33,514 nucleotides of DNA from CAYHWW01 sp964360145 (lineage in GTDB: Bacteria > Bdellovibrionota > UBA1018 > CAYHWW01). The position numbers and the translations under genes are program-made. This document shows, piece after piece, positions 7,209 to 13,784 of this stretch; positions within the stretch are counted from its first letter, which is position 1, and each line of letters opens with the position of its first letter. The stretch lies in contig CAYHWW010000021.1 in assembly GCA_964360145.1 (NCBI GenBank), forward strand, positions 1-33,514. The letters run 5' to 3'. The notes under the pieces were generated by a model. The model did not search any database. It was given only the letters and a program-made list of their open reading frames with translations, and was not told the origin of the DNA.

Positions 7209-7931
7209 TCAAGCTAAGGCAGTGTAAATTCTGTGAACGTCGTCGTTATCGTCCAAGGCATTTAAGAAATCAGCCACTTCCTTGCGCTCGCTGTCCCCCA
7301 CTTGAACGGGGTTTTTCCCCACATAGCTGAGTTCTGCCTGGGAAAGGGCCCAGCCCGCTTTGGTGAGAAATGCGCTCACGGCGGAGAGATCCGTGGGATC
7401 GGTATAAAAACGGGCGCCGATCTGCCCCTCGGGCACATCTTCTTTTTCCAAGGGTTCGACGTTTTGCGCACCAGCCTCGATGGCCACCGCTTCAATATCG
7501 GCGCTTTTATCTGGATGGGTACCCTCGATGAGACCCAGTCGATCAAACATCCAGGCCACGGCGCCGGCATTTCCCAGCTGCCCCTTGCGAAAGAGCACGC
7601 GCACATCGGAGGCCGTACGATTTTTGTTGTCGGTCAGGCACTCGACAATGACTGGCACTTTATGGGGAGCGAACCCCTCGTAGAGGACCGTTTCGTAAAT
7701 GACGGGCTCATCCAACAAGCCCGCGCCCTTTTTGATAGCCCGATCGATGGTCTCCCGGGTCACAGACTGCTTGCGGGCGGACTCGAGGGCCGCACGCAAT
7801 CGGGCGTTGCCCTCAGGGCTGGGACCGCCCATTTTGGCGGCAACGATGATTTCTTTCACGAGTTTTCCGACCACAGCACCCTTTTTGTTGGCACTGGCTA
7901 ATCGTCCTGCATGTTTCCACTGTGCACCCAT
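7209..7931 (-). CDS. YebC/PmpR family protein (YeeN-like)
   Basis: The 240-residue protein has the whole family pattern. It starts MGAQWKHAGRLASANKKGAV and continues LVKEIIVAAKMGGPSPEGN, then RARKQ-like helices, DRAIKKGAG, YEGFAPHKVPVIVECLTDNKNRT and GNAGAVAWMFDRLG. Family members are DNA-binding regulators in some bacteria. Recent work also links YebC to relief of ribosome stalling at proline-rich stretches. Its start, lacking the GHSKW motif of YebC proper, is closer to the E. coli YeeN paralogue, so I give no symbol. The ATG at 7931 matches family starts, whereas the longer ORF upstream to 8045 does not. It is convergent with greB and divergent from the glycosidase gene across 91 bases. 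Confidence 0.92.
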   Translation of the reverse strand: MGAQWKHAGRLASANKKGAVVGKLVKEIIVAAKMGGPSPEGNARLRAALESARKQSVTRETIDRAIKKGAGLLDEPVIYETVLYEGFAPHKVPVIVECLTDNKNRTASDVRVLFRKGQLGNAGAVAWMFDRLGLIEGTHPDKSADIEAVAIEAGAQNVEPLEKEDVPEGQIGARFYTDPTDLSAVSAFLTKAGWALSQAELSYVGKNPVQVGDSERKEVADFLNALDDNDDVHRIYTALA

Positions 7932-7983
7932 AGTGCCACGGAGCTTAGCTTCGGGCCGGGCTGAACTCAACTGCGGTTTTAGC

Positions 7984-7995
7984 CTATTGCAATAG
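7984..7995. promoter_or_regulatory. 12-bp perfect palindrome between divergent genes
   Basis: CTATTGCAATAG lies in the 91-base spacer between the divergent yebC-family and nagZ-like genes, 27 bases before the latter's start. It could be an operator shared by both. A 12-bp palindrome alone is weak evidence. Confidence 0.25.
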
Positions 7996-8022
7996 CGGGG
8001 TATTTTTGAGACCGCTCTACTG

Positions 8023-9015
8023 ATGGGTGTAGGGTCACAGTTCATCTTAGGTTTTCACGGCGCCACGGTGCCCCTTTGGTTGCGCCGATTCGCTTCCCAG
8101 TTTGGTTTGGGGGGGGTGGTGCTCTTCGACTACGACTGCCAGAGCAAAACTTACGATAACAACATCCAAGACCCGGCCCAGTTACGTGCCCTGTGCTCGG
8201 AGATTCATGCGCTGCCCGGTCGGCCTCTGATCTTCATCGATCAAGAGGGGGGCAAAGTGCGGCGCCTCAAAGACAGCCGGGGTTTTAGGCTCCTTCCCAG
8301 CGCAAAAGCTTTGGGGGCCATGTCCTCTGATGAACGCCTGCCTCTGCTCACTGCCGCCTGCGAAGAAATGTCGGATTTGGGCATCGATTTCGATCTGGCC
8401 CCGGTGGTGGATCTCGACATCAACCCCAACAGTCCGGGCCTTGGGGCCGCTGAGCGCTGCATCTCCGCGGACCCAGAAACAGTGCATGGGCTGGTGGCGG
8501 ATTTCGCTGATGCCGCCCGGGTCGCGGGGCTCATGCTTTGCTTAAAGCATTATCCGGGCCTGGGTTCTGCCCGGGTGGATAGTCATCTCGACCTCACCGT
8601 CATCGATGTCCCGACCGCTGATCAGTTGGCGCTGTTTTATGATCTCGCCCCCGTCGTGCCTGGGGATGCCATCCTCGTAAGCCACGCCATCGTGCCCTCC
8701 TGGGACAAGGATCGCCCGGTTTGCATGAGCCCCGCGGCACTGGACCCCCTACGCGAACGGCTGCCGGACACTTTGCTGATCTCTGATGACATGCAGATGC
8801 AGGGATTACTTAAGGCGCGCAGCCTGCCCGAAGCCTGCGGTGACGCGCTGGCGGCAGGCTTGGACATGCTCATCATTGGTGGCAACATTTCGCGCATTTC
8901 TCCCGAGGAATTGGCCTCATTGGCCACAGACCTGGAACGACGACTCACCACGGACCGCGCCTTCGCCGAAACCCTGCGCATAGCCGAACGCCGCGTCAAC
9001 GCCCGCAAACCTTAA
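8023..9015 (+). CDS. nagZ: Family 3 glycoside hydrolase, NagZ-like beta-N-acetylhexosaminidase
   Basis: NagZ removes N-acetylglucosamine from muropeptides in cytoplasmic cell-wall recycling. The 330-residue single-domain protein has DQEGG at 73-77 and the NagZ signature KHYPGLG-x4-DSH at 175-188. That includes the Asp-His dyad D186/H188, which acts as acid/base in this subfamily. It also has an SDD motif at 254-256 that should supply the nucleophile aspartate. There is no signal peptide, in keeping with cytosolic recycling. The length is normal for single-domain NagZ. The start lacks a clear Shine-Dalgarno sequence, but the family-conserved FILGFHG follows within 12 residues, so the start can shift by only a few codons. 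The gene stands alone, divergent from the yebC-family gene. Confidence 0.9.
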   Translation: MGVGSQFILGFHGATVPLWLRRFASQFGLGGVVLFDYDCQSKTYDNNIQDPAQLRALCSEIHALPGRPLIFIDQEGGKVRRLKDSRGFRLLPSAKALGAMSSDERLPLLTAACEEMSDLGIDFDLAPVVDLDINPNSPGLGAAERCISADPETVHGLVADFADAARVAGLMLCLKHYPGLGSARVDSHLDLTVIDVPTADQLALFYDLAPVVPGDAILVSHAIVPSWDKDRPVCMSPAALDPLRERLPDTLLISDDMQMQGLLKARSLPEACGDALAAGLDMLIIGGNISRISPEELASLATDLERRLTTDRAFAETLRIAERRVNARKP

Positions 9016-9107
9016 GACAGCTTAAGAACGCGCCGCGCGTCAGTTATGCAAATCTTTACTCTGATCTTTCTCAGGGGTGGCGGGTCCGCGTCCTAAAATC
9101 AATCAAC

Positions 9108-9136
9108 TTTGTTGGATGGATCCGACAAAAAATAAC
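9108..9136 (+). promoter_or_regulatory. Candidate promoter with overlapping inverted-repeat operator
   Basis: TTTGTTGGAT (9108-9117) and ATCCGACAAA (9120-9129) form an inverted repeat with two spacer bases and one mismatch. It overlaps a possible -35 TTGTTG (9109-9114) and lies just before a possible -10 AATAAC (9131-9136), 16 bases further on. A regulator binding here would control the mini-ORF and the diiron oxidase-YcaO operon. The repeat is plainly visible. The promoter assignment is weak. Confidence 0.4.
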
Positions 9137-9155
9137 CGCTGACACGGAGGTCGCC

Positions 9156-9188
9156 ATGAAAAAGTTATTCGCCACTGTTTGTCTCTAA
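9156..9188 (+). CDS. 10-residue mini-ORF (leader or candidate precursor peptide)
   Basis: ATG at 9156 is preceded by a strong Shine-Dalgarno GGAGG (9146-9150) at 5 bases and is followed by nine more codons and a TAA, giving MKKLFATVCL. The ribosome binding site is better than that of most genes in the window, so translation is credible despite the tiny size. Its single cysteine (position 9) is of interest because the operon behind it encodes a YcaO enzyme, a family that often modifies cysteine, serine, threonine or backbone amides of peptides. Alternatively it is a regulatory leader peptide, since a strong terminator follows 23 bases after its stop. It would be far shorter than ordinary RiPP precursors. 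Confidence 0.5.
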   Translation: MKKLFATVCL

Positions 9189-9211
9189 TATTTTCGATTT
9201 TGAGAGCAACG

Positions 9212-9250
9212 GCCGGTTCCTGCAGTCTACGCAGGGACCGGCTTTTTTTT
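9212..9250 (+). terminator. Strong rho-independent terminator or attenuator
   Basis: A 12-bp stem GCCGGTTCCTGC / GCAGGGACCGGC (one G-T pair) with a 7-base loop is followed by eight Ts. It lies between the mini-ORF and the diiron oxidase gene, 15 bases before the latter's start, so most transcripts from the upstream promoter should stop here unless read-through or antitermination occurs. I could not find a convincing alternative pairing that would disrupt it. Confidence 0.9.
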
Positions 9251-9265
9251 AATACAGGGGCCATC

Positions 9266-9946
9266 ATGAATAGGCAATTTCTCTCCGCGATCACCGACAA
9301 TATCATCCAGATTTTCGCACGGGACACCATCTCGAAAAGTGGCCTCATTGCCCGGGGCCGAAACAGACAGCTCACCCGCGAAGACTTCATCGCGTTCCTT
9401 TCCAACATGTACTACCTCCTCCAACATAATGAGCGCACCCTGCGGGATGCCTTGAGCCTCAGCGAAGCCTCTTATCCGGAGTTCGCGGCCTTCTACCGCA
9501 CCAAGGTGAAAGAAGAAACGGACCACGCCCGCTGGGCCAAGGACGACCTCAGGCTACTCGGGGTCACTGAAATCCCAGAGTCCACAGTCATCGATGAATG
9601 CCGGGCCATCATGGCGCTGAACCGCCGTCAGTTGGCGGAATCCCCCCTGATGTACCTCGCCCATGTCATCGTCCTCGAATCCCTCACCATCATCGTATGC
9701 CCCGCTCTGCTCGAAGACAGCAAAGCCTGCGGACTGCCGCCGGAGCGGTTCACCGTGCTGTCGAAACACGTCATCGCCGATGAACATCATGCCATGGAAA
9801 ATTATGAGTTCCTGGACTCATTAAATCTCACGGAGCCCCAGCAAACGCGGTTCCTCGCATCCATACAGGAATCACTGCTGGCCGTTCATCATTTCCTCAA
9901 CGGGGTCTGCGCCTATGCCACAAGCACTATTGAAAACACGCTGTGA
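9266..9946 (+). CDS. Heme-oxygenase-like diiron oxidase (TenA/PqqC/CADD-like)
   Basis: The 226-residue all-helical protein resembles the 'iron-containing redox enzyme' group of the heme-oxygenase-like fold. Likely metal ligands are E56 (HNERTL), E83 and H87 in KEETDHARW, E138 in VLESL, and H168, D172 and H174 in KHVIADEHHAMENY. This is the carboxylate/histidine set of the HDO superfamily. Known members oxidise small molecules or peptides, or, in the case of chlamydial CADD, their own side chains. The ATG at 9266 has AGGGG 6 bases upstream. Its 3' end overlaps the YcaO gene by 32 bases, so the products are probably made together. Size and motifs fit. The substrate is unknown, and a peptide modified jointly with the YcaO protein is inference. 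Confidence 0.82.
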   Translation: MNRQFLSAITDNIIQIFARDTISKSGLIARGRNRQLTREDFIAFLSNMYYLLQHNERTLRDALSLSEASYPEFAAFYRTKVKEETDHARWAKDDLRLLGVTEIPESTVIDECRAIMALNRRQLAESPLMYLAHVIVLESLTIIVCPALLEDSKACGLPPERFTVLSKHVIADEHHAMENYEFLDSLNLTEPQQTRFLASIQESLLAVHHFLNGVCAYATSTIENTL

Positions 9947-10922
9947 TGAACTGGGCATGGCGCACCTGGCCGCTGACGCCCAGGTGTTCAGCGAGCAGGT
10001 GTGCATCACCACGGACATCAATCTCCACCTCATGGGCGTGTGTCTATCAGCGCACACGGCGCCCGCAGCCCCCAAGGCCATGGGCAGCGCGGCGGATCAA
10101 TGCGCCCCGCCCCTGGACCGCGCACTCTATGAGGCCCTGGAACGCATGGCTCTCCTTCAAGCGGAGCACAGTGGCCGCCTGCGGTTCGAGGATGATCCAC
10201 ACGGGGTGTGGCGCATGGCACGCTCCAACGGCATCGCCTTGCACCGCTCTGTGACTGAAGCAACAGAACACGCCACTGCGGAGCTCATGGAGCGGGACCG
10301 GGTCTTACGGTGCTGGTTTGGCGACAGCGATAATGCTGTTGCAATGGTGGGGCATGACACGGACGATGCCGATCTCTGCCTGAAGAGCCTCCAGAGCCAA
10401 TATGAGATACGCTGCGTGGAGTTCACTGAAGAAGACCCCACATCCCCTTTTCACGTCGCTGGGGTGTTCGCCCTCCCGCGACGGGGGGATTTACCGCTGT
10501 TTTATGGCCTCAGCGCAAAACGATCGCTGAGTGAGGCACTGAGGGGCGCTGCTCGTGAAGCATTGCAGCGCCTGGGCTTTCTTTGGGGCGAGGCCATCCC
10601 TCAAAATGCTCCCACGGTGGCCCCCTCCGCATTAGGTCATCAAGAATACTACCTCTACCCCGGGCACCAGGACGTCGTCCGTCAGTGGCTGGAAGAGGGC
10701 GGCCCCCCGCGGCCGTTGCTGACGAGAAGAACCGCTTGCCCCTACGTGGTGACTAGCAAAGACATCACGCCCTCCTGGATGGCCGGGCAGTTTTCTGTGA
10801 TCAAAGCGGAATGCCCCGAGGCGGTGCCCCTGACCTTCGGAGCACGACACCCCTGGATTCAAGACACCGGCGCCGGGCGCTGGCTCATCCACCCCAGCGC
10901 TTGTGTCTTCTCATCCCTGTGA
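9915..10922 (+). CDS. YcaO-domain protein (ATP-dependent amide-activating enzyme)
   Basis: YcaO enzymes use ATP to activate backbone amides, making azolines, thioamides or amidines in peptides, and some act on proteins. All core motifs are seen in 335 residues: ALYEALERM (70-78), SNGIALHRSVTEATEHATAE with ELMERD (104-128), LSEALRGAAREALQRL (205-220), and the C-terminal DITPSWMAGQFSVIKAEC with PLTFGARHPW (283-314). The glutamates and glutamine of these motifs normally bind Mg-ATP. No ThiF/E1-like partner domain and no terminal PxPxP motif are present. It overlaps the diiron oxidase gene by 32 bases, and no transporter or peptidase gene is adjacent. The ATG at 9957 is an alternative start. The 3' end overlaps the convergent response regulator gene by 12 bases. 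Confidence 0.9.
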   Translation: MPQALLKTRCDELGMAHLAADAQVFSEQVCITTDINLHLMGVCLSAHTAPAAPKAMGSAADQCAPPLDRALYEALERMALLQAEHSGRLRFEDDPHGVWRMARSNGIALHRSVTEATEHATAELMERDRVLRCWFGDSDNAVAMVGHDTDDADLCLKSLQSQYEIRCVEFTEEDPTSPFHVAGVFALPRRGDLPLFYGLSAKRSLSEALRGAAREALQRLGFLWGEAIPQNAPTVAPSALGHQEYYLYPGHQDVVRQWLEEGGPPRPLLTRRTACPYVVTSKDITPSWMAGQFSVIKAECPEAVPLTFGARHPWIQDTGAGRWLIHPSACVFSSL

Positions 10923-11603
10923 GAGGTGGTTGATGCCGGTCTTGCCGAAGCTTTTCACATCTAGGCAGAGGGTGTGGAGTTTTTTGCGCAGCACCGAGAG
11001 GTGGGTATCGATGGCCTTCTCATGGACCACCTGGTTTTCATAAACCGTGGCCACGAGCTGCATGCGGCTGACGCCATGGCTCGGATGTTCCGAGAGCAGC
11101 CTCATGATCTTGAACTGCGTAGGGGTCAAAAACACCGGGTCCGCACCCCGACGCCTCACGGACAATGTCGCGATATCAAGGGACACGGGCCATCGCGTGC
11201 TGGGCAGGTGTTTGTGAAAGAAGCGCTCCACCTTGGCCTGGAGCAAACTCAATGCAAATGGCTTTGTGAAATAATCAATGGCGCCGTTTTCGAAACAGCG
11301 GCGCATGACATCGATGTCCGCCAGGGATGAGATCACCATGAACGGGACGTCCATTTTGAAGGAGAAACGCCCTTCTTGAATGAGGTTTTTTTGGGGTAGC
11401 ATGACGTCGAGAAGCATGAGATCGGGTAAATCCACCCCTTTTTTCAGGGCGACGACGAGCTCATCAATGGTGCCGAACATGCACGTGCGGTACTTGAGGT
11501 CCAAAGCCTGGCCATAAAGGAAACGATCTTCCTCCCGATCCTCCAGGATCCAGATCACCGGGGTGCGCACTCCATCCGTGGCTGTGGGAGGGATCTCGTT
11601 CAT
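10911..11603 (-). CDS. OmpR-type response regulator
   Basis: The 230-residue protein has a receiver domain and a winged-helix DNA-binding domain. The receiver has acidic pair E21/D22, phospho-acceptor D66 in LMLLDVMLP, S92 and K114 in FTKPF. The DNA-binding part spans about 140-230, with LTPTQFKIMRLL and the recognition-helix region HEKAIDTHLSVLRKKL. All phosphorylation residues are present, so it should be regulated normally. Its start overlaps the stop of the histidine kinase gene (ATGA), and its 3' end overlaps the convergent YcaO gene by 12 bases. By position it could control the mini-ORF/oxidase/YcaO operon, for example through the inverted repeat at 9108-9129, but no site is proven. Confidence 0.93.
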   Translation of the reverse strand: MNEIPPTATDGVRTPVIWILEDREEDRFLYGQALDLKYRTCMFGTIDELVVALKKGVDLPDLMLLDVMLPQKNLIQEGRFSFKMDVPFMVISSLADIDVMRRCFENGAIDYFTKPFALSLLQAKVERFFHKHLPSTRWPVSLDIATLSVRRRGADPVFLTPTQFKIMRLLSEHPSHGVSRMQLVATVYENQVVHEKAIDTHLSVLRKKLHTLCLDVKSFGKTGINHLSQG

Positions 11604-13309
11604 TGCATCTCCATAACAGCCTGTGTAGAGGCATGCATCCTGCGCTTCAGCCGCAAGCGATACACGGTACCACTGGAAAGGCCATCGTGGGGCAAGACAC
11701 GCAAGTCCCCCTCCATGAGCTCGACCAAGCGGCGGGTGAGACGGAGCCCCAGGCCCTCAGCACCGGGCTCTAAGAGAGACTGCACGCTATTGTATCCAAA
11801 GGCCGTCAACTGCTCAAAGCGCTCGGGGGTGAGACCACTGCCGTCGTCAGCGATTTCCACTTCGCAGGCATCCCTGCTGACGCCGTCTTCCACCAGATTC
11901 AACGTCATGCGCCCTGAAACGCGGCCGCCGCTCAGCATGTCATCAAGGTAATTGCGGTACAAGTTGTCCAAGATCTGGGTTGTCTCGGGGCGGGGCAACA
12001 TCAGCTGCATTCTCCGCAACTCCGGGTCCATGAGGAACTCCACCGCCGCCAGCCTGCTTTCGCCATACTGGGCCTTCAGCACCGAGAGTATGGAATCGTG
12101 AACCTCGCCAAAACTGAAACTGTCCAGGTCCACATTGTTGCGCCGCAGGCTGCACTGCATGGAGTTCACCAGCTCTTGGCAACGACGGGCATTGCGCAGG
12201 AGGTAGTCATAATAACGGGGCTCGCTCCGCAGGCTGCTGTTGTCCACCAGGGACTGGGAGATATTGTAGATCGAGTGGATGGGGCTGCCCAAGTCATGGG
12301 CCAAAGCCCCGGCGAAGGCCCCGAGATTGGTGAAGCGCGCTTTTTCCGCCTCGGTGAGCACCAGGGCCGCCATTTCGCGCTCATTGCGAGAGATGCGCTT
12401 GAAGAGCATATTGAAGGCCCGAACACTGTCCCAGAGCAGATGGTGGCTGCTATCGGCCAAGCCAATTTGAGCCAAATGCTGGCTCCCCATGCCCCTGGTG
12501 ACTTCCGCGTGGAGCTTTTGATAGCCACCCACAACCAAGCCGTACCAGAGGTACAGTATCCAACTGAAGAGCACGAAGCCGGCAACCCCTGTAATGGAGA
12601 CGAGCAACATCAGTAGGTACTTGCTCGACGCGAAATGGTTATAGATGAGGAAGCTTTGGAAGGTGACGATCAACACCGGCGGACTGAAGATCATCAGCAG
12701 TTCGGATCGGGCCTGCTTTTTGAATGGCTCAGCACGGTTTTCTAGGGCCAGGATGGCATGCCACTCCGGCCTCGCATGCAATGTCTCCAGAATTTTAGAT
12801 ATGACACGATGGCTCTCAAGGTAAATGATCGCCCTGAAGTACAAAAAACTGCAAATGCAAATCCCGAGATAAAGCAAGAACTGGGTAAGCTTGCTGTGGG
12901 AGTAGGAGAAATAGAAAACCACCAGCAACGTACCAGGTATTATTTTAGGGAATGATATCCAGTAACACCAGCGCGCAAAACGCATGGGGTGAGCGTAGAG
13001 CGCGCGCAATATTGATTTCTTCTCTTCGTGAGGCAGTAAACTAATATTGCTGATTGATACTTTAGGGAATATTTTTTGAACTGCCTCACCATAGGTCTTC
13101 AGAAAAACCCAATTACTTGCCCTGACATAAACAGACATGATGGCAACATCGACCAGCATGTAGAGGATGTATTCATACCAGCGGGGCTGAAGAATGACGT
13201 ACTCCAACACCATTATGGATATGAGGGTTACAGCCCAGGAGACTGGGCCCATGGGCTCACCCAGATTTACAACGTCAGAGTCCTGCTTCTTCCCAGATTT
13301 TTCACCCAT
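11600..13309 (-). CDS. Membrane sensor histidine kinase
   Basis: The 569-residue protein has about six hydrophobic segments in its first 260 residues (near 24-40, 46-63, 112-133, 143-162, 205-224, 232-258) and no large periplasmic domain, suggesting intramembrane or membrane-associated sensing. The kinase core contains the H-box LAHDLGSPIHS with H338, an N-box ILDNLYRNYLDD (N449/N453), G1 DDGSGL (488-493) and G2 EGLGLRL. The gene forms an ATGA overlap with the response regulator gene downstream, so the pair is a two-component system. GGGG about 9 bases before the ATG at 13309 supports the start. The DNA encoding the membrane part is more AT-rich than that for the kinase core, which might reflect domain recombination. 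Confidence 0.92.
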   Translation of the reverse strand: MGEKSGKKQDSDVVNLGEPMGPVSWAVTLISIMVLEYVILQPRWYEYILYMLVDVAIMSVYVRASNWVFLKTYGEAVQKIFPKVSISNISLLPHEEKKSILRALYAHPMRFARWCYWISFPKIIPGTLLVVFYFSYSHSKLTQFLLYLGICICSFLYFRAIIYLESHRVISKILETLHARPEWHAILALENRAEPFKKQARSELLMIFSPPVLIVTFQSFLIYNHFASSKYLLMLLVSITGVAGFVLFSWILYLWYGLVVGGYQKLHAEVTRGMGSQHLAQIGLADSSHHLLWDSVRAFNMLFKRISRNEREMAALVLTEAEKARFTNLGAFAGALAHDLGSPIHSIYNISQSLVDNSSLRSEPRYYDYLLRNARRCQELVNSMQCSLRRNNVDLDSFSFGEVHDSILSVLKAQYGESRLAAVEFLMDPELRRMQLMLPRPETTQILDNLYRNYLDDMLSGGRVSGRMTLNLVEDGVSRDACEVEIADDGSGLTPERFEQLTAFGYNSVQSLLEPGAEGLGLRLTRRLVELMEGDLRVLPHDGLSSGTVYRLRLKRRMHASTQAVMEMQ

Positions 13310-13442
13310 TTAGACATTCCCCGATGAGCCCACATACAGCATCGACTGAACACGCGCAATAAATGTAATCCACCCCAAAGTACGCCGTAAACTTAAGAAA
13401 ACCTTACTGTTTCCCCCGGCCATCCCACTCTAGCTTGGTCAG

Positions 13443-13784
13443 ATGAATGACAGCACAAAGCGTCGTGTTCTCCTGGTTGAACACGATTACGATCTCTGCG
13501 AAATCCTCAAGAGCCTCCTTGAGGAAGACGGCTTCTCCGTGGACTTGGCCTTTTCCACCTTCGATGCGCTCTCCAAGCTGGGCCTGGCGCAAATCATCAT
13601 CACGGAGACAAAGCTCCTCGGAATCGACCACGAGATGATCACAAAAACAGCGGCTTTTGACGGAATCCCGGTGATCTACTTCACCGCCGACTTGGACTTC
13701 GATGGCCCGGCGAGTCACACACTGCATAAACCCACGTCCGTGCGGGAGCTGGTGGGCCTCATGGATCGCCTTGCGCCGCGTTAG
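13443..13784 (+). CDS. Stand-alone degenerate receiver-domain protein
   Basis: The 113-residue protein is a single receiver domain with no output domain. Aligned to typical receivers, RVLLVEHDYDLCEIL shows one of the two metal-binding acids replaced by His (E13/H14). IIITETKLLG places E55 where the phosphorylated Asp should be and L59 in place of the usual Pro. The Thr (T81 in YFTADL) and Lys (K96 in LHKP) of the active site are retained. It is therefore a pseudo-receiver, possibly fixed in an active-like state because Glu can mimic aspartyl phosphate. It is divergent from the neighbouring histidine kinase gene across about 130 bases, and its 3' end overlaps the convergent hydrolase gene by 4 bases. 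I see no clear ribosome binding site. Confidence 0.82.
   Translation: MNDSTKRRVLLVEHDYDLCEILKSLLEEDGFSVDLAFSTFDALSKLGLAQIIITETKLLGIDHEMITKTAAFDGIPVIYFTADLDFDGPASHTLHKPTSVRELVGLMDRLAPR

Noticed and set aside
7302..7901. Plus-strand ORF of 199 residues opposite the yebC-family gene
   Set aside because: The opposite strand has a fully conserved family protein, and this frame shows no motif.
9179..9265. 29-residue N-terminal extension of the diiron oxidase through the terminator
   Set aside because: It starts from a TTG with no ribosome binding site and would translate a rho-independent terminator. The ATG at 9266 has a proper site.
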